Origin: Rhizobium viscosum | GTDB taxonomy: Bacteria > Pseudomonadota > Alphaproteobacteria > Rhizobiales > Rhizobiaceae | Assembly (NCBI RefSeq): GCF_014873945.1 | Contig: NZ_JADBEC010000001.1 | Coordinates: forward strand, 3,489,001-3,553,000 | Length of the DNA: 64,000 bases | Reading direction: 5' to 3' | In this document: positions 8,964 through 18,148 of the stretch, one piece after another | How the letters are laid out: each line of letters starts with the position of its first letter | How positions within the stretch are numbered: position 1 is the first letter of the stretch | Notes under the pieces: generated by a model | Seen by the model: only the letters and a program-made list of their open reading frames with translations | Database searches by the model: none | Told to the model about the DNA's origin: nothing | Program-made: the position numbers and the translations under genes

Positions 8964-10010
8964 TCAGGCTGCCAGCGAGGCGATGTCGATGACGAAGCGG
9001 TAGCGCACGTCGCTCTTCAGCACGCGCTCATAGGCTTCGTTGACCTGCTGGATGTTGATCTTCTCGATTTCCGAGACGATGTTGTGCTCGCCGCAGAAGT
9101 CGAGCATTTCCTGGGTTTCCTTGATCGAGCCGATCATCGAGCCGGAAATGCTCTTGCGGCCGGGAACCAGCGAGAAGGCGTGGACCGGGATCGCGTTTTC
9201 CGGAACGCCGACGACGACGAAGGCGCCGTCCACCTTCACGAGGCCGAGATAAGCGTTCCAGTCGATCTCGGCGCTGACGGTGCAGATGACGAGGTCGAAG
9301 GCGCCGCGGAGCTTCGTGAAGGTCTCGGGGTCGTTGGTGGCATAATATTCCTTGGCGCCGAGCTTCAGGCCATCTTCCTTCTTGGAGAGGGTCTGCGAGA
9401 GCACGGTGATATCGGCACCCATGGCAGCACCGAGCTTGACGCCCATATGGCCGAGACCGCCCATGCCGACGATCGCGATCTTCTTGCCGGGGCCGGCATT
9501 CCAGTGGCGCAGCGGCGAATAGAGCGTGATGCCGGCGCAGAGCAACGGGGCGGAGGCATCGAGCGGAAGGTTGTCCGGAATGGACATGACGTAGCCCTCC
9601 TTGACGACGATGCTATCGGAATAGCCGCCCTGGGTGCGGGTCTTGCCGTCGGCTTCGAACTCGTTGTAGGTGCCGACGAGGCCCGGCATGTACTGCTCGC
9701 GGTCGACGTCGCGGGTGGCGCAACCGACGCAGGAATCGACGAAGCAGCCGACGCCGACGCGGTCGCCGACCTTGAACTTGGTCACTTCAGAACCGACTGC
9801 CGTGACGATGCCGGCGATCTCATGGCCCGGAACGATCGGATAGACAGCATTCTTCCATTCGTTGCGGACGGTGTGGATGTCCGAATGGCAGATGCCGGCA
9901 AACTTGATGGCGATGACGACGTCATCCGGGTTCGGATTGCGGCGTTCGAACGTGAAAGGCGTCAGTGGCTTGGAAGCGTCAGTCGCGGCATAACCTCTAG
10001 CGATAGGCAT
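8964..10010 (-). CDS. NAD(P)-dependent zinc alcohol dehydrogenase (YahK/CAD-like)
   Basis: The 348-residue enzyme is a medium-chain dehydrogenase of the YahK/cinnamyl-alcohol-dehydrogenase type, reducing aldehydes with NADPH. Catalytic zinc ligands are present (GICHSD with Cys and the GHE motif), as is the coenzyme fold (GMGGLGHMG). In the structural-zinc loop [15 protein letters not shown], only the first two of the four expected cysteines are kept; the third and fourth positions are Arg and Met. The start MPIARGYAA is preceded by AAAGGA at proper spacing; a longer frame reaches 10067. An AraC regulator lies divergently upstream, as in E. coli yqhD/yqhC, suggesting aldehyde-inducible expression. 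Confidence 0.9.
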   Translation of the reverse strand: MPIARGYAATDASKPLTPFTFERRNPNPDDVVIAIKFAGICHSDIHTVRNEWKNAVYPIVPGHEIAGIVTAVGSEVTKFKVGDRVGVGCFVDSCVGCATRDVDREQYMPGLVGTYNEFEADGKTRTQGGYSDSIVVKEGYVMSIPDNLPLDASAPLLCAGITLYSPLRHWNAGPGKKIAIVGMGGLGHMGVKLGAAMGADITVLSQTLSKKEDGLKLGAKEYYATNDPETFTKLRGAFDLVICTVSAEIDWNAYLGLVKVDGAFVVVGVPENAIPVHAFSLVPGRKSISGSMIGSIKETQEMLDFCGEHNIVSEIEKINIQQVNEAYERVLKSDVRYRFVIDIASLAA

Positions 10011-10210
10011 GGGAACCATCCTTTTTCGATTTGGGAGGGGTGGGTGAGAGGATGGCCGGACTATCACCCGGAACCGCGCAGCAGCGTTAGAGCGATACTC
10101 TCAGCTTTTTGCACGATCCTGCAAAAGTGAGCCGGCCACCTGTTTGCGAAACAGAAAAGGCGCTTTAGATAGAAGCGGTATCGCTGGCGCCAGACAGAAA
10201 GAGTTGCCGC

Positions 10211-11119
10211 ATGACATTGCCTTTCAATCCCTATCAGGAAATCGTCGATATCGCGATGCGCTATGCGCCCGGCGATGGCGAGTTCCGCACGTCGATCGGC
10301 AATCTCCATATCAGCCGCCGCTCCAAGCCGAGCGACCCGCTGCACAGCAGCTATAAGCCCTGCTTTGCCTTTGTGCTGCAGGGTGCCAAGAGCCTGCGTC
10401 TCGGCGATGAGTTTATCAGCTACGGAACCGGCGACTATCTCCTGACCTCGCTCGATCTGCCGGTCGCCTGGCGCATTGCCGAGGCAAGCCCCGAGGTGCC
10501 GCATCTTTGTCTTGGGCTCGGGATCGACTCCGAAATGCTGCTGGAGCTCCTGAGCCGCATCGACATTCCGCGCCCGGCCTCCCATACCGACGGGCAGCGC
10601 GGCATGACCGTCAACGTCGCACCGCCGGAGCTTCTGGATGCTGCCGTTCGCCTGTTGCGCTTGCTCGATCGTCCAGATGACATTCCGGCCATGGCGCCGC
10701 TGATCGAGCAGGAAATCCTCTATCGGATCCTGACCGGGCCTGACGGCGAGCGGCTGATCAATATTGCCACGGCCGACAGCCACAGCAACAGGATCGCCCG
10801 GGCCGTTGCCTGGCTGAAGGAGAATTTCGCCCGGCCGTTGCGCATCGAGGATCTCGCCGACCATGTCAGCATGAGCGCGTCTTCCTTCCATCACCATTTC
10901 AAATCGGTGACGGCGATGACGCCGATGCAGTACCAGAAGCAGCTTCGCCTGCACGAGGCGCGCCGGCTGATGCTGGTGGAAAGGCTGGATGCCGGCACAG
11001 CCGGTCATCGGGTCGGCTACCAGAGCCCGTCGCAGTTTAGCCGCGAATATAGCCGCCTCTATGGTGCGTCACCGGCCCGCGATGTCGATGGCGCCCGGGA
11101 TGCGGTAGCAGCGGAGTAG
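10211..11119 (+). CDS. AraC-family regulator (AraC_N type)
   Basis: The 302-residue protein combines an AraC_N-type effector domain (residues about 20-175, with CFAFVLQGAKSLRLGD and YLLTSLDLPV) with a C-terminal double helix-turn-helix (residues about 195-290, LRIEDLADHVSMSASSFHHHF then VGYQSPSQFSREYSRLYG). This architecture is shared with YqhC, an activator of aldehyde reductase genes. It is transcribed away from the adjacent YahK-like alcohol dehydrogenase across 200 bp, so that gene is the likely target. The signal is unknown; reactive aldehydes are plausible by analogy. Confidence 0.88.
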   Translation: MTLPFNPYQEIVDIAMRYAPGDGEFRTSIGNLHISRRSKPSDPLHSSYKPCFAFVLQGAKSLRLGDEFISYGTGDYLLTSLDLPVAWRIAEASPEVPHLCLGLGIDSEMLLELLSRIDIPRPASHTDGQRGMTVNVAPPELLDAAVRLLRLLDRPDDIPAMAPLIEQEILYRILTGPDGERLINIATADSHSNRIARAVAWLKENFARPLRIEDLADHVSMSASSFHHHFKSVTAMTPMQYQKQLRLHEARRLMLVERLDAGTAGHRVGYQSPSQFSREYSRLYGASPARDVDGARDAVAAE

Positions 11120-11122
11120 GGC

Positions 11123-11479
11123 TCAGCCCGGAAATTTCAGGGCCTTGTCGTTGCGGCACTTCGCCAGCGCGAGTTGGCGGAAGGAAAGGATGCGGGTGAT
11201 ACGCTCCTTGCCATCGGTTTCGACGCCCATGCAGGCGCAGGCATAGCCGTAATTGCCGTTGGTCTTCACATAATCATGCTCGGAAATATCGGGGATCAGG
11301 TCCATGCCTTCGGGCTCGTGGCCGCTTCCCTGAGTCATGATCGTCCAGGTGTTTTGCGCATCGTCCAGCCACCAGTTGGCGGGCGTTGGGTTCTGGATCC
11401 AGCCGCAGCGCGTCTCCGCAGCAAGAACCGGAACGGCGAGGGCTAACGATAGAGCGGCGGCGACAGCTATTGTCTTCAT
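11123..11479 (-). CDS. Secreted DUF4087-family protein
   Basis: The 118-residue protein begins with a typical Sec signal peptide (MKTIAVAAALSLALAVPVLAA, cleavage around residue 21). The mature part contains CGWIQNPTPANWWL and YGYACACMGVE, matching the DUF4087 family of small periplasmic proteins of unknown function; the paired cysteines suggest disulfides. A start 10 codons upstream is possible, but the signal peptide begins naturally at this ATG. It converges with the AraC gene with only 3 bases between stops. No functional role can be proposed from context. Confidence 0.72.
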   Translation of the reverse strand: MKTIAVAAALSLALAVPVLAAETRCGWIQNPTPANWWLDDAQNTWTIMTQGSGHEPEGMDLIPDISEHDYVKTNGNYGYACACMGVETDGKERITRILSFRQLALAKCRNDKALKFPG

Positions 11480-11617
11480 GAGCGATTCTCCTTGGTGCCG
11501 AATGCTCACCTATTTGCCCGCCTTCGAACAGCCGAATTCCGGTGTTTCATATGACATGAAAAAATCTGCTGATGCTTCTTGACGGGAGCCTGCGATCTGG
11601 CGCATAACACCACGAAC

Positions 11618-11633
11618 CGTACCGTACGGTACG
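11618..11633. promoter_or_regulatory. Perfect 16-bp palindrome, likely TetR operator
   Basis: CGTACCGTACGGTACG reads identically on both strands and lies 19 bases before the GTG start of the TetR gene. The size and position fit an autoregulatory TetR operator, probably overlapping the promoter or transcription start. Confidence 0.7.
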
Positions 11634-11652
11634 TAAATGGGGAGTTGAGACC

Positions 11653-13370
<1,718 letters not shown>

Positions 13371-13395
13371 GCTGTTCTGAGACTGTGATTATGAG

Positions 13396-13420
13396 AGGCC
13401 GGGGCAAAAGCTCCGGCCTT
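13396..13420 (+). terminator. ilvC terminator
   Basis: A 10-bp stem (AGGCCGGGGC with CTCCGGCCT, one G-T pair) with an AAAA loop is followed by TTGTTATTT, 26 bases after the ilvC stop. Confidence 0.75.
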
Positions 13421-13448
13421 GTTATTTGGTCGCTAAAAGACTAGGTTT

Positions 13449-13460
13449 CTGACTAGTCAG
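13449..13460. promoter_or_regulatory. Palindromic operator of the Phd/PIN toxin-antitoxin operon
   Basis: CTGACTAGTCAG is a perfect 12-bp palindrome that ends 10 bases before the antitoxin start, where a Phd-type antitoxin would bind to autorepress its operon. Confidence 0.55.
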
Positions 13461-13470
13461 GAGAAAGTCG

Positions 13471-13728
13471 ATGCGTCAATGGCAAGTGCAGGATGCGAAG
13501 GCGCGTTTCAGCGAAATGCTGGATGCCTCGCTCGAAGAGGGACCGCAGCTCGTTTCCAGGCGCGGCGAGCCGAAGGCTGTGCTGATCTCGGTTGACGAAT
13601 GGGAAAGGTTGCAAAAACGGACGAAGCCAAGCCTGAAGGATATACTTTTGGCACCCGAAGCGCGCGCCGAGCTCGATATTCCCGAACGTGGCCGATGGAA
13701 GACCAGAGATATACCGGACTTTGAATAG
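13471..13728 (+). CDS. Phd/YefM-family antitoxin
   Basis: The 85-residue protein has the Phd/YefM N-terminal DNA-binding fold: WQVQDAKARFSEMLDASLEEGPQ leading to the conserved strand RRGEPKAVLISVDEWERL. The C-terminal tail is charged and probably disordered, the part that neutralises the toxin. It lies 2 bases before a PIN-domain toxin gene, an arrangement that makes a classic toxin-antitoxin pair. A 12-bp palindrome overlaps the expected promoter, consistent with autoregulation. Confidence 0.88.
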   Translation: MRQWQVQDAKARFSEMLDASLEEGPQLVSRRGEPKAVLISVDEWERLQKRTKPSLKDILLAPEARAELDIPERGRWKTRDIPDFE

Positions 13729-13730
13729 CG

Positions 13731-14147
13731 ATGTATCTCCTGGACACCAATGTTCTTTCGGAATTAAGGCGACCGCGTCCGCATGGGGGCGTGCTTGCGT
13801 GGATCGAGTCCGTCTCGAGCGACAGCATGTATGTTCCGGCCGTTGTCATCGGAGAAATCCAGCTCGGCATCGAGCGGACGGCGGGAAACGATCCCGCGAA
13901 GGCCAGAGAGCTTTCCGTTTGGCTGCAGCAGATTATCGATACGGCGCAATGCGTCAGCATTGATGCGGAAATTTTTAAGCGATGGGGAACATTGGCCCAT
14001 CGCATCGGCACGTACCTGCTTGTCGACGCTCTGATCGCAGCGACCGCGCTTCAGAAAAATATGACTGTCGTGACCCGCAATATTAGCGATTTTCAGCAGT
14101 TCGGTGTTCCGGTCTTCAATCCGTTCGAATACAAGTCCGGCAGCTAA
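13731..14147 (+). CDS. PIN-domain toxin (VapC/FitB-like ribonuclease)
   Basis: The 138-residue protein has the acidic PIN active site: Asp in YLLDTNVLSELRRP (residue 5), Glu in VVIGEIQLGIER (about residue 42), Asp in LLVDALIAATA (about residue 101) and the final VVTRNISDF. PIN toxins cleave tRNA or rRNA and are held inactive by their antitoxin. The FitB-like motif SELRRPRP fits the VapC subgroup partnered with Phd-type antitoxins. It starts 2 bases after the antitoxin stop, so the two are translated together. Specific RNA target unknown. Confidence 0.9.
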   Translation: MYLLDTNVLSELRRPRPHGGVLAWIESVSSDSMYVPAVVIGEIQLGIERTAGNDPAKARELSVWLQQIIDTAQCVSIDAEIFKRWGTLAHRIGTYLLVDALIAATALQKNMTVVTRNISDFQQFGVPVFNPFEYKSGS

Positions 14148-14153
14148 GTCTCT

Positions 14154-14729
14154 TCACTTGCGAGTGCTGAGATACAGCCAGCTCGTCGGCTTGTTATCAT
14201 AACCGCCGCCATCCGCTTCGTTGATCACGACGTCTTTCCAGCCGCCGGCAATAAGCAATTCCCGAAGCCATTCCTTTGATGGGTAATTGTAGTAGCGCCC
14301 GAAGCTATCATGGCCTTCGGCGCTGCCGGCCTTGAAGCTCGCATGGAAGACGCCGTTTTCCTTCAAGGCGTTGCGGATAAGGGTAAGGATGCTGGGGAGA
14401 TCGGCACGGGGCACATGCAGAAGGCTCGCCTCGGCCCAGACGCCGTCGAATTCCTCGCGGGCAGCAAGCTCCTCGAAGCGCATGACCTTCACCGGGCTGC
14501 CGATCAGTTTCTCGGCCTGTCGGGCAAGCTCTGCTGAGCCATCTGTGGGCAACACGTCGAAGCCTCTTGCGAGCATGTAGGCGCAGTCCTGCCCGCCACC
14601 GCAGCCGAGTTCGAGAATGCGTGCCTTTTCGGAAAGAGCGGAGAGGAAAGCGTCCAGTCTTGCCGTGGGGAGCTTCCGGCCGCGGTTCGCGTAGGTCTCG
14701 GCATTGTCGTCGTAGAAGGCTTTGCTCAT
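14154..14729 (-). CDS. Class I SAM-dependent methyltransferase
   Basis: The 191-residue protein shows the Rossmann methyltransferase motif I ILELGCGGGQD (about residues 38-48), an acidic motif II region (VLPTDGS) and motif IV VWAEASLLHVPR. It resembles small methyltransferases of the Methyltransf_11/tellurite-resistance TehB-like type. Its ATG overlaps the stop of the upstream PIN toxin gene (ATGA at 14726-14729), so all three genes vapB-vapC-methyltransferase form one translationally coupled unit. The methyl acceptor is unknown; coupling to a toxin-antitoxin pair is uncommon and may or may not be functional. Confidence 0.85.
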   Translation of the reverse strand: MSKAFYDDNAETYANRGRKLPTARLDAFLSALSEKARILELGCGGGQDCAYMLARGFDVLPTDGSAELARQAEKLIGSPVKVMRFEELAAREEFDGVWAEASLLHVPRADLPSILTLIRNALKENGVFHASFKAGSAEGHDSFGRYYNYPSKEWLRELLIAGGWKDVVINEADGGGYDNKPTSWLYLSTRK

Positions 14730-15103
14730 GGGTTCTTCTCAAGATAGACCACGCGGTCGAGATCCGTAAAATGGGCGTCCAGCGTCAGCACGTCGGCATC
14801 ATGCAGTTCGGCGGTGGCATAGATGATGGCGTCGGCAAGGGCGAGTTTGCGTTTCGCCGAAACTTCGGCGGCGCGTCGGGCGAGCGCCGTGTCGAGCGGC
14901 GCGACGATGCAGGTGGCGGTATAGGCGAAGAAGGAATCGACAGCCTCTTCACCGCGTTCGCGCTCCAGCCATTTGGCGAGTTCGAGCTGGACGATGGTCG
15001 GGACGATGCATTCGGTTCGCCCAGGCATCTCGCCTTGCAGGCGATCTGCGGCAGGCCCCTGGGTCAGCCATTCGATCCAGGCCGAGCTGTCGACGACACG
15101 CAT
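14726..15103 (-). CDS. vapC: VapC-type PIN-domain toxin
   Basis: The 125-residue protein carries the PIN acidic residues: Asp in VVDSSAWIEWL (residue 5), Glu in VQLELAKWLER (about residue 41) and Asp in LALADAIIYATA (about residue 92), then the terminal LTLDAHFTDLDRV. The family consists of Mg-dependent endoribonuclease toxins. It overlaps the upstream AbrB-type antitoxin stop by one base and the downstream methyltransferase start by four, showing strong translational coupling. This is a second, unrelated toxin-antitoxin locus within 1.5 kb of the Phd/PIN module on the other strand. Confidence 0.9.
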   Translation of the reverse strand: MRVVDSSAWIEWLTQGPAADRLQGEMPGRTECIVPTIVQLELAKWLERERGEEAVDSFFAYTATCIVAPLDTALARRAAEVSAKRKLALADAIIYATAELHDADVLTLDAHFTDLDRVVYLEKNP

Positions 15104-15312
15104 CAGAGGCGGTCTTTCCTGTCGCGGTAATTGCTGGGGTCGGCGCCTTTGGCCATGCCCCGGAGATCTGCCAGTTCAGGAACGGGGATGAGAAGGACGC
15201 CTTTGCCCTTGGGGATAAAGACGAACTCCTGGCCGGCGGACCAATGTTGCTGTTCGCGCACTTCCTTCGGAATGGATATCTGAAATTTTGCTGAGAGGGT
15301 TGCGGTTGCCAT
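15103..15312 (-). CDS. vapB: VapB-type AbrB/SpoVT antitoxin
   Basis: The 69-residue protein has an N-terminal swapped-hairpin AbrB DNA-binding domain (LSAKFQISIPKEVREQQHW then GQEFVFIPKGKGVLLIPV) and a basic C-terminal tail (NYRDRKDRL) that should contact the PIN toxin. Its stop overlaps the toxin start by one base. A perfect 16-bp palindrome lies 13 bases upstream of the start and is the likely autoregulatory operator. Confidence 0.88.
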   Translation of the reverse strand: MATATLSAKFQISIPKEVREQQHWSAGQEFVFIPKGKGVLLIPVPELADLRGMAKGADPSNYRDRKDRL

Positions 15313-15324
15313 TCTTGCTTTTCC

Positions 15325-15340
15325 TCTATCGATCGATAGA
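15325..15340. promoter_or_regulatory. Operator palindrome of the vapBC operon
   Basis: TCTATCGATCGATAGA is a perfect 16-bp palindrome 12 bases upstream of vapB (minus strand), the expected binding place for the VapB or VapBC complex. Confidence 0.6.
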
Positions 15341-15411
15341 TCGTAAGAATTTAACTGGCTTGGGTCAATGGCGAACCGTTTTTGGTGTCAAGTGGCTGGT
15401 CGGGCATGAAA

Positions 15412-15434
15412 AAACCGGGCGATGCGCCCGGTTT
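15412..15434 (-). terminator. ilvE terminator
   Basis: A 10-bp stem (AAACCGGGCG) with a 3-base loop is followed, in the minus-strand direction, by a run of T's. It lies 60 bases past the ilvE stop. Confidence 0.8.
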
Positions 15435-15493
15435 CGATCTCGTCGCAGTATATCTATCCGGCGGAAGCGTCGGCCGGGTATCCGAAATTCAAA

Positions 15494-16591
15494 TTACAGA
15501 ACGCGGCGCGTCCAGCCGCGCTCGTCGTTGGTGACACCCTTCTGCAGGCTGACGAGCTGCTGGCGCAGTTCCGTGGTCAGCTTGCCGGTCTGGCCGTCTC
15601 CGACCTTGAACTCGCCATCGGCGTGGCGAACCAGGCCGATGCCGGCCAGCACCGCGGCAGTGCCGCAGGCGAAGGCTTCGACGAGCTTGCCGCTGGCGGC
15701 GTCTTTCTGCCATTCCTCGAAGGAGTAGGGTCGTTCCTCGACGCGCAGGCCCTTTTCCTTGGCGAGCACGATAACGGAGGCGCGGGTGATGCCGGGCAGG
15801 ATCGTGCCGCCGAGCGGCGGAGTGACGATCGTTCCGTCATTCATGACGAAGAAGACGTTCATGCCGCCGAGTTCTTCGACCCAGCGATGCTCTGCGGCGT
15901 CAAGGAAGACGACCTGATCGCATTCCTTCTTCGCGGCTTCGGCCTGCGCCACGAGGCTGGCTGCATAATTGCCACCGCATTTTGCCGCACCCGTGCCGCC
16001 GGCGGCTGCGCGGGTATAGGTGGTCTCGACCCAGAGCGAGACTGCCTTGGCGCCACCCTTGAAATAGGCACCGACCGGGGAGGCGATGATGCAGAAGATA
16101 TATTCCTGGGCCGGGCGAACGCCGAGGAAGGCTTCGTTGGCGAACATGAAAGGGCGAAGGTAAAGGCTGGCGTCGCCCGAGGGGATCCAGTTCTTGTCAA
16201 CGCGGACGAGTTCCTCGACCGCTTTCAGGAAGAGTTCTTCCGGCACGGCAGGCATCGCCATGCGGGCGGCCGACTGCGCGAAACGGCGGGCGTTCTCTTC
16301 GGGCCGGAAGAGCAGGATGCGGCCATCGTCCGCCTTGTAGGCTTTCATGCCTTCGAAGATTTCCTGGGCGTAGTGCAGGACGGCACTTGCAGGATCGAGT
16401 TCCAGCGGGCGGCGCGGCGTCACCTTTGCATCGTGCCAGCCCTTGTCGGCGGTCCAGCGTGCCAGGACCATATGATCGGTGAAGATCTTGCCGAAGCCGG
16501 GTGTTTCCAGTGCCTTGATGCGGTCGGCGTCGGAGACGGGAGACTTGTGGAATTCGATTGTGATTTCAGGAGAGGTCGACGTCGCGGTCAT
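15494..16591 (-). CDS. ilvE: Branched-chain amino acid aminotransferase (class IV PLP)
   Basis: The 365-residue enzyme is a fold-type IV PLP aminotransferase that transfers amino groups between glutamate and the keto acids of valine, leucine and isoleucine. Visible hallmarks are LHYAQEIFEGMKAY, LYLRPFMFANE, the PLP lysine in TGAAKCGGNYAASL, LDAAEHRWVEELGGMN and PPLGGTILPGITR. Its size fits the longer BCAT branch (about 360 residues) found in rhizobia and eukaryotes. MTATSTSPE is chosen as start because AAGGTG lies 5 bases upstream; an in-frame ATG seven codons earlier lacks one. Together with ilvC it supplies branched-chain amino-acid synthesis. Confidence 0.94.
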   Translation of the reverse strand: MTATSTSPEITIEFHKSPVSDADRIKALETPGFGKIFTDHMVLARWTADKGWHDAKVTPRRPLELDPASAVLHYAQEIFEGMKAYKADDGRILLFRPEENARRFAQSAARMAMPAVPEELFLKAVEELVRVDKNWIPSGDASLYLRPFMFANEAFLGVRPAQEYIFCIIASPVGAYFKGGAKAVSLWVETTYTRAAAGGTGAAKCGGNYAASLVAQAEAAKKECDQVVFLDAAEHRWVEELGGMNVFFVMNDGTIVTPPLGGTILPGITRASVIVLAKEKGLRVEERPYSFEEWQKDAASGKLVEAFACGTAAVLAGIGLVRHADGEFKVGDGQTGKLTTELRQQLVSLQKGVTNDERGWTRRVL

Positions 16592-16904
16592 GCTGGCACC
16601 TTGATAGTCCATTGAATAATGGCCGGCACACTACTGCCGCCGGGCCGGTTTTGGAAAGGTCTGAATCGGCAGGTTTCGGCTTTTTGATCAGAGGAATAAT
16701 CGCTCGAAGTGGCGAATGTTGGCGGAACGAGGTCGGCCATTCCGCTTGGATGCGTAAAATCTTTTATGTCGGCCCGAACAGAGCCAGGACTTGCAGATGC
16801 AGGCCTCCAAATTTGTCACAGTGACAAGAAAATAGGTCAGTATTATTGACATAAATTCAACTGCATGGTGAGCTGCTGATATTATAAAAATATGAGGAAA
16901 CCCC
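16592..16904. other. Divergent promoter region between ilvE and the aminotransferase gene
   Basis: This 313-bp stretch holds no convincing gene. Its right third is AT-rich, with the palindrome at 16813-16827, and probably contains promoters for both flanking genes. Confidence 0.6.
16813..16827. promoter_or_regulatory. Palindromic operator upstream of the aminotransferase
   Basis: TTGTCAC-A-GTGACAA is a perfect palindrome with one central base, within AT-rich DNA 78 bases before the aminotransferase ATG. The half-sites resemble those of GntR- or Lrp-type regulators, but no regulator gene adjoins. Confidence 0.45.
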
Positions 16905-18122
16905 ATGCTGAACTGGGACAATATGTTTGCGACGCGCTCCACGAGGATGCGCGCTTCGGAAATCCGCGAGCTTCTGAAACTTCTCGACCGGCCGGATATC
17001 ATCTCCTTTGCCGGCGGCATTCCGGACCCGGGGCTGTTTCCGGACAAGGAGTTCAAGCAGGCCTATGCGGATATTTTTGACAGCGCAGCCGTCAATTCAG
17101 CGCTGCAATATTCCGTTTCCGAAGGCTACAAGCCGCTGCGCGAGTGGCTCGTCAAGCAGATGGCGGACCTCGGCATTCCCTGCGAACTCGACAATGTCTT
17201 CATCGTCTCGGGTTCGCAGCAGGGCCTCGATTATCTCGGCAAGCTGTTTCTCTCACCCAACGATACGGCGCTGGTGACCTGGCCGACCTACCTCGGCGCG
17301 CTGCAGGCCTTCAACGCCTATGAGCCCTCCTATGACCAGCTGACGCCCGGTGGCAACCGCACGCCGGATTCTTACCGCGAAGCCGCTAGCCAGAAGGGTG
17401 GCAAGGTGAAGTTCGCCTATCTCTCGGCCGATTTCTCCAACCCGACCGGCGAGACCGTCGATCGCGAGGGCCGCGAGAAAGTTCTCGATCTTGCCGAAGA
17501 GCTCGACATCGCCGTCATCGAAGACGCCGCTTACCAGTCGCTGCGCTACGATGGCGATCCGATCCCGCCGATCCTAGCGCTGGAGATTGCGCGGAAGGGC
17601 CATATCAACAATACGCGCACGATCTATTGCGGCAGCTTTTCCAAGACGCTGGCGCCCGGCCTTCGCGTCGGTTTCATCGTTGCCAATGCACCCGTCATCC
17701 GCAAGCTGGTGCTGATGAAGCAGGCGGCCGACCTGCATTCCTCAACCATCAACCAGATGGCGATTTCGGAGGTTGCCGAGCGCGGTTTCGATGCGCAGGT
17801 CGCCAAGATCAGGGCCGCTTACAGCCATCGCCGCAACTGCATGCTGGCCGCCCTTGAAAAGTATATGCCTGCAGGCACGAGCTGGACGAAGCCGGAAGGC
17901 GGCATGTTCATCTGGGTCACGCTGCCCAAGGGCATGGATGGTGCCGAGCTGCTTGCCAAGTCTCTCGAAAGCGCCAAGGTCGCCTTCGTTCCGGGCAAGG
18001 CCTTCTTTGCCGATGGTTCGGGCGCCAACACGTTCCGCGTCAGCTTCTCTTGTGCCAACGAAAAGATGATCGAAGAGGGCATCAGCCGTCTCGGTAAGCT
18101 GATTGCCAGCGAGATCGGCTGA
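16905..18122 (+). CDS. PLP-dependent aminotransferase, 2-aminoadipate/LysN type
   Basis: The 405-residue protein is a fold-type I class I/II aminotransferase of the group containing LysN and the aminotransferase halves of MocR regulators. Hallmarks are ISFAGGIPDPGLFP near the N-terminus, SGSQQGLDYLGKLFL, the PxY-type YLSADFSNPTGETVD, DAAYQSLRY and the PLP lysine in GSFSKTLAPGLRVGF. It lacks any DNA-binding domain. Related enzymes act on 2-aminoadipate, branched-chain or aromatic amino acids; exact specificity is open. GAGGAAA precedes the ATG. It faces away from ilvE, with a palindromic operator candidate between them. Confidence 0.88.
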   Translation: MLNWDNMFATRSTRMRASEIRELLKLLDRPDIISFAGGIPDPGLFPDKEFKQAYADIFDSAAVNSALQYSVSEGYKPLREWLVKQMADLGIPCELDNVFIVSGSQQGLDYLGKLFLSPNDTALVTWPTYLGALQAFNAYEPSYDQLTPGGNRTPDSYREAASQKGGKVKFAYLSADFSNPTGETVDREGREKVLDLAEELDIAVIEDAAYQSLRYDGDPIPPILALEIARKGHINNTRTIYCGSFSKTLAPGLRVGFIVANAPVIRKLVLMKQAADLHSSTINQMAISEVAERGFDAQVAKIRAAYSHRRNCMLAALEKYMPAGTSWTKPEGGMFIWVTLPKGMDGAELLAKSLESAKVAFVPGKAFFADGSGANTFRVSFSCANEKMIEEGISRLGKLIASEIG

Positions 18123-18148
18123 TATTTGTTGAGACACTTGGGCGGCGA

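Noticed and set aside
10085-10130. Possible third copy of the 49-bp repeat
   Set aside because: It shares only scattered words (TTAGAGC, TGCAAAAGTG) and has no clear palindromic ends.
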